Notes: a model not told the origin generated them from the letters alone. A stretch of 64,000 bases of DNA from Glutamicibacter mishrai (GCF_012221945.1 NZ_CP032549.1:2046001-2110000), one strand, 5' to 3'; numbered from the stretch's first letter, positions 25,638 through 34,233 are shown. Program-made: numbers and translations.

Positions 25638-26345
25638 CTACACGCAGTTTTTCAGGATTCGCTCGATGGCATCGTGCTCACCCTTGGTCATCCAAGCCCC
25701 GTACTTAGCTTTGACCTGAGTCTGGCGGGAGACATATTCGCAACGGAAGCGCTTGTTGGGCGGCAGCCATGAAGCGGCGTCCTTGTCACCCTTGGCCGCG
25801 TTGGTCGGGCCGTCCGAGGCCATGAGGTTCAGCGGGTCATTGGCGAACTCGAACCGGGCTTCTTTGTCCCAGTGCTGCGCTCCTTTTTGCCATGCATCCG
25901 ACAGGGCGACGACGTGGTCAATCTGGACCGCGGTGCTGGTGCTCTGGCCTCGAACGAAGTTAATGGTGGTGTTCGTGTAGGGATCGTGAAAGGTTCCGCT
26001 GAGTACCACGCAGGGCCTGGAGGCGGATTTGTACTTCACGTCTTCCAGGTCGCGCGCCAGGATGTCATTGCGCGCATCGCAGCCATTGTGGTCCGGGTCT
26101 TTCCAGCCCTTGCTGAATTTTTCGCGTTCATAGCCGGTCTTCGGTGCGCGGCCCTTGACGTCGATTTTCGCGAGCAGCTCAAGCGAGTCGGTGTAGCTTG
26201 CGCGTTGCGCTGCGCCGTCATGGGTGGTGTCGGCCTGCGCGTCGGGAACGCGGTACTGCTCGATGGAATCGAGGGTTGAGCATCCCGTGAGGGCAAGGGA
26301 TGAGGCGATGAGTGCAAATGAAATGGTGCGACGCAGCAGGCGCAT
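25638..26345 (-). CDS. Secreted HNH nuclease lipoprotein (GmrSD C-terminal/DUF1524-like)
   Basis: A 235-residue protein with a lipoprotein signal (SSLALTGC, Cys22). The C-terminal half carries the His-Me nuclease motif QIDHVVALSDAWQKGA, then the FEFANDPLNLMASDGPTNAA loop and DKDAASWLPP. This arrangement is common in secreted actinobacterial HNH proteins of the GmrSD C-terminal family. The role is probably extracellular DNA degradation for nutrients or competition; no restriction partner (GmrS-like DUF262) is present. An immunity gene is not apparent, although the small membrane protein downstream could be tested as one. Confidence 0.85.
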   Translation of the reverse strand: MRLLRRTISFALIASSLALTGCSTLDSIEQYRVPDAQADTTHDGAAQRASYTDSLELLAKIDVKGRAPKTGYEREKFSKGWKDPDHNGCDARNDILARDLEDVKYKSASRPCVVLSGTFHDPYTNTTINFVRGQSTSTAVQIDHVVALSDAWQKGAQHWDKEARFEFANDPLNLMASDGPTNAAKGDKDAASWLPPNKRFRCEYVSRQTQVKAKYGAWMTKGEHDAIERILKNCV

Positions 26346-26597
26346 GCGGTGGTACGACTCCTAGGGAAATGAAAGCTGGCAACGGGTATAAGCCCTTAAT
26401 GAACTATATGGAGCAGGCCGGACCATTTAGTTGTGATGGCGCCGTGTTTTGGTGTGAGATGCGTGTGAACCGTCAGGAAGTGATATTTCAAGATTTCATA
26501 ACGATTGTTATTCCTTGCCTTGACATGCATTGTTTAAGTCAGATTCCTAACATAAGGTCGATTGAAATAACTCATTCACCTCTGCATTGGAGCGCTC

Positions 26598-27182
26598 ATG
26601 AAGCGGACTGCCCCGTTGGCCCTGGCTCTGCTTCTCGGGCTTTGCTCTTGCACCACTCCGGTCTCGCAATTGAAGCTTCCCGAAGAATCTGCCGAAGACC
26701 TGTCCTCGGGCGTCCTCGTGGAAGAAATCACCGAGGAAACTCATGAACCCATAGATGACATTGCCGGTTTGTACCCGCCGATGATCGCCTTTGCCGCGGC
26801 CAGCAGGGGAGAAACCTGGCTGCTTGGCTCATTGGAAGACCCGGGCGCCGAGTTTTTCGAGGAGAACGGCTTCAGCACCGGGGCGGGAACGATGAACACC
26901 TACCAACTGGATGATGCAGGTGAAATTCGGCCAGATCACATGATCGCCCCTACGGTGGCAGGGCAGAAGAATCTGCTCCAGTTCGCCTGCCAAGGAGTCG
27001 GATTCGTGCGCATCAAGGCTGTCAAAGATGACGCGGTGATCGCCGAGGACTCATTGCGTTGCGGGATCCCCGCCAACAAATTGAGCATGGAATTCACTGT
27101 TCCAGATGGCGGGGAGATCTGGATTGTCCAGGAACCGAGTGCCGATACGCGCGGGATCCATGAAGTAATGTTCTACAGCTAA
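26598..27182 (+). CDS. Lipoprotein of unknown function
   Basis: A 194-residue protein with a signal peptide and the lipobox GLCSC (Cys16 or Cys18). The N-terminal part of the mature protein is acidic. The remainder looks like a small beta-sandwich, with two cysteines (FACQGVGFVRI and SLRCGIP) that could form a disulfide. I do not recognise a family. The stop at 27182 is 28 bp upstream of the TPP riboswitch, but no terminator was seen between them. Read-through into the riboswitch is possible. Confidence 0.75.
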   Translation: MKRTAPLALALLLGLCSCTTPVSQLKLPEESAEDLSSGVLVEEITEETHEPIDDIAGLYPPMIAFAAASRGETWLLGSLEDPGAEFFEENGFSTGAGTMNTYQLDDAGEIRPDHMIAPTVAGQKNLLQFACQGVGFVRIKAVKDDAVIAEDSLRCGIPANKLSMEFTVPDGGEIWIVQEPSADTRGIHEVMFYS

Positions 27183-27210
27183 GCCGTGCATGTGCTACTA
27201 ATTGAGCAGT

Positions 27211-27285
27211 GACACGGGGTGCCGCACGGCGGCTGAGAAAACACCCGTTGAACCTGATCCAGTTAGTACTGGCGAAGGGAATGTC
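27211..27285 (+). ncRNA. TPP riboswitch (THI box) upstream of SDR and NtaA-family monooxygenase
   Basis: P1 pairs GACA (27211-27214) with TGTC (27282-27285). GGGGTGCC, then GGCTGAGA, then ACACCCGTTGAACCTGATCC, then a GTTAGTACTGGCGAAGGGAA 3' arm reproduce the class core: the pyrimidine-sensing CTGAGA and the pyrophosphate-sensing AACCTGATC...GCGAAGGGA. All invariant blocks are present. The first start codon downstream is that of the SDR gene at 27383, and no thiamine gene lies in the window. Confidence 0.95.
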
Positions 27286-27331
27286 CTAGATTCGGCGTTT
27301 GCGTGCACTCTGAAGGGTTGAACCATTCGCG

Positions 27332-27371
27332 TCCTTGGCCAGGTTCCGTTCGCCCAAGACGCCGTCAAGGA
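27332..27371 (+). promoter_or_regulatory. Candidate anti-Shine-Dalgarno helix, TPP riboswitch expression platform
   Basis: TCCTTG (27332-27337) is perfectly complementary to CAAGGA (27366-27371), which contains the AAGGAG ribosome site for the SDR start at 27383. The intervening segment can add GGCG/CGCC pairing. There is no T run, so control at translation is likely. The alternative partner of TCCTTG in the ligand-free state was not identified. Confidence 0.5.
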
Positions 27372-27382
27372 GTTCAAGCACC

Positions 27383-28183
27383 ATGAGCACGGATACCCAC
27401 ACATCAGCGCACCCGGCTGCCCTTCCACTCGAAGAGCAGATCATTCTGGTCACCGGCGGGGCGCGAGGACTCGGTGCGGCCATCAGCCGGGCCTTCCTGG
27501 CAGCGGGCGCGAAAGTCGCGATCAATTACCGCTCTTCGGCTCAGGCCGCTGAAGATCTCGTCGCGCTCTACCCGGACACCGCAGTTGCCATCCAAGCCGA
27601 CGTCCGGGACCAGGACCAGCTCAAAGCGATGGCTGCTCAAGCCAAAGACCGCTTCGGGCGACCGGTCACGACCCTGGTGAACAATGCATTGGTGGATTTC
27701 TCCTTCAACGGCGACGCGCGTTCGACTGCGGAAGCGATCTCAGCAGCAGAACTGAGCGCCCAGTTTGCCGGTTCGGTGCTAGCTCCCGTGGCAGCCATCC
27801 AAGCAGTACTTCCGGGGATGCGTGAAGCCGGCTTTGGACGCATCATCAACATCGGCACCAATCTGTTCCAGCACCCCGTGGTTCCGTACCATGACTACAC
27901 CGCCACCAAGGCGGCCCTCTTGTCCTTGACCCGTACCTTCGCCGATGACCTGGGCCCCGAAGGGATCAACGTCAACATGGTTTCCGGCGGACTTTTGCGC
28001 ACCACGGACGCCTCCGCAGCGACGCCCGAAGCAGTATTTGACCTGATCGCCGCGGGAACACCATTGCGGCGGGTCACCTCGCCTGGAGAACTGGCTGATG
28101 CCGTGCTGTTCTTCGCCTCGCCGCTTTCCCGCGGGGTGACCGGCCAGAACCTCATCGTTGACGGCGGGCTGGTGAAAGGATGA
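27383..28183 (+). CDS. TPP-riboswitch-controlled short-chain dehydrogenase/reductase
   Basis: Classical SDR of 266 residues. The cofactor motif TGGARGLGAA is near residue 25. The active-site segment IINIGTNLFQHPVVPYHDYT has Tyr and Lys (YTATK) but Thr/Asn where the catalytic Ser usually stands. The C-terminus GRxxxGQN-like RGVTGQNLIVDGG is normal. I start at ATG 27383, ten bases after AAGGAG, rather than at the upstream TTG 27335. The stop overlaps the start of the next gene (ATGA), so the two are translationally coupled. Annotation tools would probably call it a 3-oxoacyl-ACP reductase, but the TPP riboswitch argues for oxidation or reduction of a thiamine-related alcohol or carbonyl. Confidence 0.9.
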   Translation: MSTDTHTSAHPAALPLEEQIILVTGGARGLGAAISRAFLAAGAKVAINYRSSAQAAEDLVALYPDTAVAIQADVRDQDQLKAMAAQAKDRFGRPVTTLVNNALVDFSFNGDARSTAEAISAAELSAQFAGSVLAPVAAIQAVLPGMREAGFGRIINIGTNLFQHPVVPYHDYTATKAALLSLTRTFADDLGPEGINVNMVSGGLLRTTDASAATPEAVFDLIAAGTPLRRVTSPGELADAVLFFASPLSRGVTGQNLIVDGGLVKG

Positions 28184-29508
28184 GCCAGAAGAAACAAGTA
28201 CACCTGAACTTGTTCCTTTATGGCGCCGGCCATCACCAAGCAGCCTGGCGCGCCGAGGACTCGGCCGCCGAGCAGCTTTCGGAAACGCAGTACTACATCA
28301 AGCTGGCGCAACTGGCCGAAAAGGGACTGCTCGACGCGGTGTTCTTCGCCGATGGGCAAGCGGTGTCAACCAGTGCCGCGCAGGCTGGCCCCACCTGGTT
28401 CTTCGAACCGGTGACACTGCTATCCGCCATCAGCCAATGCACCACGAACATCGGACTGGTGTGCACCATCTCTGCCAGCTTCTACTCGCCGTTCCATGCT
28501 GCTCGCATGCTAGGCAGCTTGCAGCATCTCTCGCAGGGGCGTGCCGGCATCAACGTGGTGACCAGCATGTGGGACACCGAGGCGCAGAACCATTCGCTAC
28601 GCGAACTGCCCGCGCACGCGCAACGATATGCCAGGGCCGGTGAATTCATTGATGTTCTGCACAATCTCTGGGGTTCCTACCCTCAGCAAGCAGTCCGGAT
28701 TGATCGGGCGGGGAACTTCACCGATGCATCCCTGCTCCAGGAAATCAATCACGAAGGGGAGCACTTTGCCGTGCGGGGCCCGTTGAATATGCCCAACTCC
28801 CCATATGGTGAACCGGTCCTCTTCCAAGCGGGATCCTCGCCCGCCGGACGTGAACTAGCCGCCGCCCATGCCGAAGCGATCTACTCGGTCGCGGCAGACC
28901 GCGGCATGGCGGGCGAATTCGCCCGCGATATTTCGCGACGCACCAAGGAGCAGCGAGGAACGGAGAACCGAGCCCTGATTATGCCGGGATTGGTTACCTA
29001 CGTGGGGCGCACGCTGGAAGAAGCCCAAGCCAAACAACGCGCGCTCAATGAGTTGCTGCCCACCGAGGATGCGCTGCGCCAACTGGGCGTATTTTTGCAG
29101 CAGGACACCAGCTCGTGGCCATTGGACCAGCCCGTTCCGAAGCTGCCGCCACTGGAAGAGTTCACTGGCCCGGCTGGTAGATACACCACCATTTTGCGCC
29201 TCATAGAGCTGCACCAGCCGACGGTCCGCGAACTGCTCGGCCTGCTGGCAGCTGGCGGTGGGCACTGCACGATGGTGGGGACACCGGAACTGATTGCCGA
29301 TGAGATGGAGCGCTGGCTCGATGAAGACGCCGCTGATGGGTTCAACTTGATGCCTCCGTCGCTGCCGGGAGCATTAGAGGACTTCATTGACCTGGTCATC
29401 CCGGAGCTGCAGCGACGCGGCAGATTCCGTACCAGCTATGAGTCAGCGACCCTGCGCGGAAATCTTGGCTTGAATATCCCGCAAACCGCGATACTTGAGC
29501 GCAGTTAA
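28180..29508 (+). CDS. NtaA/SnaA/DszA-family FMN-dependent monooxygenase under TPP riboswitch
   Basis: A 442-residue luciferase-fold monooxygenase, third of its family in the window and the most divergent. It has LNLFLYGAGHHQAAWR at the N-terminus, AVFFADGQAVS, LQHLSQGRAGINVVTSMWD, LFQAGSSPAGRELAAAHAEA and DGFNLMPPSLPG. It requires FMNH2 from a separate reductase. Its ATG overlaps the SDR stop by four bases. Members of this family attack N- or S-containing small molecules, so a thiazole or pyrimidine moiety of thiamine, its breakdown products or an analogue is a sensible but unproven substrate. It ends with a four-base overlap with the convergent siderophore-binding protein gene. Confidence 0.88.
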   Translation: MSQKKQVHLNLFLYGAGHHQAAWRAEDSAAEQLSETQYYIKLAQLAEKGLLDAVFFADGQAVSTSAAQAGPTWFFEPVTLLSAISQCTTNIGLVCTISASFYSPFHAARMLGSLQHLSQGRAGINVVTSMWDTEAQNHSLRELPAHAQRYARAGEFIDVLHNLWGSYPQQAVRIDRAGNFTDASLLQEINHEGEHFAVRGPLNMPNSPYGEPVLFQAGSSPAGRELAAAHAEAIYSVAADRGMAGEFARDISRRTKEQRGTENRALIMPGLVTYVGRTLEEAQAKQRALNELLPTEDALRQLGVFLQQDTSSWPLDQPVPKLPPLEEFTGPAGRYTTILRLIELHQPTVRELLGLLAAGGGHCTMVGTPELIADEMERWLDEDAADGFNLMPPSLPGALEDFIDLVIPELQRRGRFRTSYESATLRGNLGLNIPQTAILERS

Positions 29509-30536
29509 TCTTGGGTTTGCGTTTCGGGCTTCAACCCTGGGAAATCATTCTCGAAGTAATCCAGGATTTTCTGTGCCGAATAGAAATCCATGAGGAATGA
29601 TTCTTGAAGGGCAAAGACGTTGCCCTGGCGGATGGAAGGTATATGCGCCAGGGATTCGTCGGAGGAGAACTGTTCCGAGATTTCCGGGTCCGAGGAGAGC
29701 AGGAACGCTGCCTCTCCGGAAAGCGACTTGGCTAGGCCGTCATAACTGGTGAAGGAGAAATCCTCGCGTTCCTGAGTGGAAGTATCAAATTCTTCCGGAG
29801 GATCCACCACGGTGAAACCGAGTGCCTCGAATAACTGCGCATGGGGACCGGTGCTTTGCGCGACAGGGGAGATATTTCCCTGATCGTAGGAAAGAATCGA
29901 CGCCGTGGTGCCGGAGGAGATCGCTAGCGATTGCTTGAGGCTGGCAACACGTTGCTTGATGATCTCGTTATTCCGGGTTGATGCGGCCTCAGCACCGGTA
30001 GCTTTGGCCAGGTCCGCACTCAGCGAAGTCCACTGCTCTTCGGTGTAATCAACCAGAAGCGCTGGGGCGATGTCCCGCAGCTGGTCCAGGTGCTCCAACT
30101 CGGAATCCGCGCCTGAAGCGGAGAGCAGGATCAAATCAGGCTTGCGGTCCCGTATGGCTTCAAGATCAAAACTCCCGATTTCATATAACGCGTCGACCGA
30201 GTGCTTTGAAGCGACGTCCGCCCACTGGGCCAGGAATCCGTGCTTGTCCGTGGCGGGGCTCTGCGGGGCAACCGCGGTGCCAACTACCGGTGCATCGAGG
30301 GACAGCAGGGTGCCGGTCACGGATACCGAGGTCGAGACAATGCGTTTGGGCTTGGACGGAATCTTGATGAGGTCGCCGGTTTCGTCGGTGACCATTCGAG
30401 GCCAGCCGTCGGCTTCAACAGTGGCGGTGCTGGCTTCACGGGCAGCTGGGGTTGGCGCAGATGTACAGGCGCCCAGCGAAAGCGCGAGAAAGCAGGTCAG
30501 GAGGAGGGCAGCGGTCTTGGACAAACTTGAATGCAC
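29505..30536 (-). CDS. Iron-siderophore ABC transporter substrate-binding lipoprotein
   Basis: Periplasmic-binding-type lipoprotein of 343 residues (FepB/FhuD group). I start at GTG 30536, with GGAG eight bases upstream; the frame opens further upstream but without a ribosome site. The signal peptide ends in the lipobox LGAC. The mature protein has KPKRIVSTSVSVTGTLLSL, DLEAIRDRKPDLILLSASG, a long central helix and a C-terminal lobe with VFALQESFLMDFYSAQKIL. A ferric siderophore, perhaps catecholate, is the likely ligand. No permease or ATPase gene is adjacent. The nearest related gene is the siderophore-interacting protein at 32510, on the same strand. Confidence 0.88.
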   Translation of the reverse strand: MHSSLSKTAALLLTCFLALSLGACTSAPTPAAREASTATVEADGWPRMVTDETGDLIKIPSKPKRIVSTSVSVTGTLLSLDAPVVGTAVAPQSPATDKHGFLAQWADVASKHSVDALYEIGSFDLEAIRDRKPDLILLSASGADSELEHLDQLRDIAPALLVDYTEEQWTSLSADLAKATGAEAASTRNNEIIKQRVASLKQSLAISSGTTASILSYDQGNISPVAQSTGPHAQLFEALGFTVVDPPEEFDTSTQEREDFSFTSYDGLAKSLSGEAAFLLSSDPEISEQFSSDESLAHIPSIRQGNVFALQESFLMDFYSAQKILDYFENDFPGLKPETQTQD

Positions 30537-30713
30537 TGACGCTACTCCCTGGCCTTGGCTTGTTGGACGGTGTCGATCAAGAACCCAACAATGAGTTCCA
30601 TAGTCCACCACGGTATTAGATGATCTTGTGGATCTTCGGTCTTCAGAAACTATTAAAACCTCTATTGATCAGTCTATATTCAGGTGCGATGGGTGCTGTG
30701 CGCGTGCTGAAGA

Positions 30714-32429
30714 TCATTTGCCGCACAAAGACGCCGTCTTTGGATAGGCGGTCACGCCTTCCAAGAGTGACTGCGTGAATCTCACGAGATCCTGGTTCAA
30801 TGCTGATCCTTCGCCCACTAATGGCATGTGGTCCAGGCCCGGGTATTCGGCATAACCAATTTGTGCACCGTGCTGGCATGACGCCTGGACAAAATTACGT
30901 TGCATCGAAGGCACAACGAGCGAATCGGTGGCGCCTTGCGAAAGGAATATCGGGAGCCCCTTGGGAATTGGCGCGGAATTCTGCTCAAGCAATTCACTCA
31001 GCCCATGGTCGAGAGCTTCCGGGCTGAAGACCGGTTCGAACAGTTGGCTGGCCTGGGCAATGCCGGCAACAGCTCCGGCGCCGGTGAAACAGTTCTTCGA
31101 CAGCTGATTTACGGCAAGTTCAGAACGCGGCGTGAGCCGGTCGACAATATCCATCTGCGGATACAGCTCGTTCCAACTCGCTGCGATGTAGCTTGAGACA
31201 ATCTTTCCCGCCGACGTGTCCGCAATGGACTCGGCAAGATGCGGCAAGTCGGATGCGGGGGCCATGGCCGCAACGCCTAGGATGTCTAGATCTGGCGCGT
31301 ACTCCTTGGCCTCATTGGCCGTGGCTAAAGCAGCGTGCCCGCCCTGCGAGTGGCCCCAAACGACACTTCGTTCATCCAGGCGCATGCCCTGTTCGGCCAG
31401 GGCATCGAGTTGCGCTGCCGCTCGGGTTGCATCGAGGACCGCGTGTGCTTCGGCTTGCGGCACCAAATAGGGGTGCGGGCCAGCGGTGCCCAAGCCGACA
31501 TAGTCCGTGGCAACGATGGCCCAGCCCCGGGAAAGCATTTCTTCTCTGGCAATGGCAGGACCGTCATCGTACGGATTCGGACCCGCTGACAGGGCACATT
31601 GGGATGCTATGCCCTTGGTTCCGTTGGCCCAGGAAATGACGGGCAGCGCGCCACGGGCGTCGCGGGGAACGGTGCCAATGCCCGAAGCAATGGCCGCGCT
31701 GCCATCTTCGGAGGCAGTGGTGTAAAGGATCCGCCATGCTTCGGTATTTTCTAATGCCTGCTGCGCCAATGGTTCTGAACGGATAAGTTCCCCACGGGCA
31801 TTCGGGACGGACGCTGGCGGCAAGTAGAAATCGTCAGCACTGGACGTGGAACTTTGGCTATGAAGAAAAGCGGTCAAACCGGCGGAACCTACTGCCCGCA
31901 TCCATTTTGGCGGCGCTGGCAGTACATTGCGCAACGGGGTCGACAAAGCCCGGAGGCCAAGCAAGACCAGCCACATTCCAAAAACAACGCCCAAGACCCA
32001 GAGCGAGAGCCGCGGCCAGAAGATGCTGACTACCGCACCGAACACACCAGTGAGTGCGGTCAAAATTCCGCGGAAGGCTGGGGTTCTCGACCCCTTGGCC
32101 ATGGAGGCAAACCGCAGCGCCCCGGCAAAAAATAGTGCCAGGGAAAGACACAGCGCCAGAACCGGCAAGCTTGCTGATCTGGCCAAGGGCAAGGCGAAGG
32201 CACTGAGAATCAGCAAGAGGCCGGCGACAAAGACCGGCGCACGGCGTGATGCGTTGTCCTGCATTTCAAGGAACCGAAGCAGCCCCGCAAGCAGCAGGCC
32301 AGCCGAAAGAAGCCAAATGATCACTTGAATGGCGCTCGCCGAATTGAGCAGGAGCAATACTCCCATGGCTACCAGCAAAGCGCCTGAGACTAGACGAACG
32401 GCAGAACTGACGAACCTGGATCTAGCCAT
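30714..32429 (-). CDS. Secretory-lipase-family hydrolase fused to an N-terminal six-helix membrane domain
   Basis: A 571-residue protein. Residues about 10-165 form six hydrophobic helices in three pairs with the repeating pattern of HdeD/DUF308 proteins. After a Ser/Thr-rich linker, residues about 200-565 form an alpha/beta hydrolase of the secretory lipase (LIP) family. The nucleophile elbow GHSQGGHAALA has Ser361, ISWANGTKGIASQC forms the oxyanion region, and late aspartate (GATDSLVV) and histidine (GLDHMP) elements complete the triad. LIP enzymes are normally secreted with a signal peptide, so the membrane domain is unusual and would hold the lipase at the outer face. AAGGA precedes the ATG. 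Confidence 0.85.
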   Translation of the reverse strand: MARSRFVSSAVRLVSGALLVAMGVLLLLNSASAIQVIIWLLSAGLLLAGLLRFLEMQDNASRRAPVFVAGLLLILSAFALPLARSASLPVLALCLSLALFFAGALRFASMAKGSRTPAFRGILTALTGVFGAVVSIFWPRLSLWVLGVVFGMWLVLLGLRALSTPLRNVLPAPPKWMRAVGSAGLTAFLHSQSSTSSADDFYLPPASVPNARGELIRSEPLAQQALENTEAWRILYTTASEDGSAAIASGIGTVPRDARGALPVISWANGTKGIASQCALSAGPNPYDDGPAIAREEMLSRGWAIVATDYVGLGTAGPHPYLVPQAEAHAVLDATRAAAQLDALAEQGMRLDERSVVWGHSQGGHAALATANEAKEYAPDLDILGVAAMAPASDLPHLAESIADTSAGKIVSSYIAASWNELYPQMDIVDRLTPRSELAVNQLSKNCFTGAGAVAGIAQASQLFEPVFSPEALDHGLSELLEQNSAPIPKGLPIFLSQGATDSLVVPSMQRNFVQASCQHGAQIGYAEYPGLDHMPLVGEGSALNQDLVRFTQSLLEGVTAYPKTASLCGK

Positions 32430-32509
32430 GAAGGATCCTTTGAGGGAAAGTGGAGGATATTCATCCCTTTGACCTGAGCATGGATCACGGTCCCTGATGA
32501 GTTTGGATG

Positions 32510-33679
32510 TTACCGGCGCAACCTGCCTTCACGCAGGGTCCAGTACGAGGAAATATGCGAGGAGTGCTTGTCCAGATGCCAATACTCGGTAATCCGGCTA
32601 ATGGCTTTGATAGTGGATCGTTCGGCATGGGCAACGACGCCCACTTGTCCGGCCGGCAGAGCCAGCGACTGGAGGGCTGAGGGGAGCACGCTGCTTTTGC
32701 CCGCGGGCATTGAATCTCGTGAAAGCCATCGTAAAACAACGCCTTCTGGATGTTTCACGTCAAACATTGCAGTATCGTCGGCCACTTCAAATAATGCTGT
32801 GCCTTCGGCGTTGGCCGGAAGCGCTTCTAGGGCTTTGGCAATGGCAGGCAAGCCGGCTTCATCCGCTGCAAGCACGTAGTAGCTGGCATTCAGCGTTAGC
32901 GAAGCTTTGCTGCGAGCGGGGGAGATGACCAGTGGATCGCCGGGTTGCGCCATTCCGGCCCAGTGGCCAACGGTTCCTGGCTCGCCGTGGACCACAAAAT
33001 CTATGGCCAGTTCATTGAGCACCGGGTCGACCCACCGGATGGTGTAGGACTTGGAACGAGGCACTTGTTCGCGCGGCAAGCGATGGCGCAGAGCGCGCAC
33101 GTCGTAGGGAGGAATAAGGCCCAGCGCGGGGTCGGCGACAAAAACTTTGACATACTCGTCAAGCGCGGAATTGGAGCGGTACCCATCGAGATTCGGAGCG
33201 CTGGCACTGAGCCGCACCATCTGGTCGTTGAGTCGTTGCACACGAGTGATCGTCAAAACATGCTGGTCCACTTTGGCCCGGGGTGTATCCAGCAATCCCA
33301 GGGGTGGCGAGTATTTGGCCAGCGGTTCTTCATAAGTGTTCGCCGGTGGTTCCGGGGTCGTGGCTCCCATGAGGTGAGAGTCCGCGGGCCGATGGTGATG
33401 GCTGAAGGACGTGCGAAGTGTTTTGTCCAGAACCTTGCGTGCCGCGGCCAATGCGGCTGCCGATCCGGCGCGCTGCGCCGCGGCAAGCAGTTCATCGGTT
33501 TCCTGCTCATTGAGGAACTGGTTGGAGGAGATGCTGCGGTATAGCTCTTCTTTGGCCACTGCGTATCCGGCTTTAGCTCCGGCTTTCTCTGCCATGGCTA
33601 GAACTTCCAAGGTCAGGCCCTCTTTGGGCGAGACGGAAAACTGCGCTCCGTAGCCGCGGTGCTTGTGGTGCTTAGACAT
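32510..33679 (-). CDS. Siderophore-interacting protein (ViuB-type ferric-siderophore reductase) with N-terminal extension
   Basis: Flavin/NAD(P)H-dependent reductase that releases iron from imported siderophores. Starting at ATG 33679 it has 389 residues, about 110 more than typical ViuB/YqjH proteins. The extra N-terminal part is a helical Ala/Glu-rich segment plus a linker and has no match I recognise. The reductase core has the flavin motif RSKSYTIRW, FVVHGEPGTVGHWAGMAQPG, YYVLAADEAGLPAIAKALE, and the C-terminal HAERSTIKAISRI...HISSYWTLREGR ending characteristic of the family. It shares orientation with the siderophore-binding lipoprotein two genes downstream, which suggests an iron-uptake connection. 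Confidence 0.9.
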   Translation of the reverse strand: MSKHHKHRGYGAQFSVSPKEGLTLEVLAMAEKAGAKAGYAVAKEELYRSISSNQFLNEQETDELLAAAQRAGSAAALAAARKVLDKTLRTSFSHHHRPADSHLMGATTPEPPANTYEEPLAKYSPPLGLLDTPRAKVDQHVLTITRVQRLNDQMVRLSASAPNLDGYRSNSALDEYVKVFVADPALGLIPPYDVRALRHRLPREQVPRSKSYTIRWVDPVLNELAIDFVVHGEPGTVGHWAGMAQPGDPLVISPARSKASLTLNASYYVLAADEAGLPAIAKALEALPANAEGTALFEVADDTAMFDVKHPEGVVLRWLSRDSMPAGKSSVLPSALQSLALPAGQVGVVAHAERSTIKAISRITEYWHLDKHSSHISSYWTLREGRLRR

Positions 33680-33885
33680 GATGCGCCCCTTAGCTTCACT
33701 GTCGCGAGAATCAGCTCGTATGCCTGAGTATGAGTGAAAGACGGTGGGCAAAACAAGTGGTTTTAAAGCTGGGTATTCGGTCCGCTGGAGGTGGCCGGGG
33801 CGTCGGGATTTGCCGCCATTTACAAGGATTATTCGATATTCGATTCATTCGACAATAGCTGTTCGGAGTCACTAAAATTAGCCGC

Positions 33886-34233
33886 ATGTCTGATTCTTTG
33901 CCACCGTGCCCTAAGTGCTCCAGCGAGTACACCTACGAACTTGACGCATTGCTGGTCTGCCCAGAATGCGCCCACGAATGGAACGCGGAAACCGAGGAAT
34001 CCGAGCCGACTGAAACTGTCATCAAGGACGCGGTGGGCAACGTCCTGCAGGACGGCGACACCGTCAGCATTACCAAGACCATGAAGGTCAAGGGCGCCCA
34101 GAGCGCGCTGAAGGCCGGCACCAAGGTGCGCAATATTCGCTTGACCTCTGGCTCTGGAGATCACGACATCGCAGCCAAGGTTGACGGCTTCGGCCAGATG
34201 GAATTGAAGTCCTCCATCGTCAAGAAGATCTAA
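33886..34233 (+). CDS. PhnA/YjdM-family zinc-ribbon protein
   Basis: A 115-residue protein. [21 protein letters not shown] at residues 8-28 (two CxxC pairs) is a zinc ribbon. The following domain [20 protein letters not shown] is the PhnA fold. The E. coli homologue was named for alkylphosphonate use, but the real function is unclear and no phosphonate gene is near. The ATG at 33886 has no strong ribosome site, so the transcript may be nearly leaderless. A terminator follows. Confidence 0.92.
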   Translation: MSDSLPPCPKCSSEYTYELDALLVCPECAHEWNAETEESEPTETVIKDAVGNVLQDGDTVSITKTMKVKGAQSALKAGTKVRNIRLTSGSGDHDIAAKVDGFGQMELKSSIVKKI

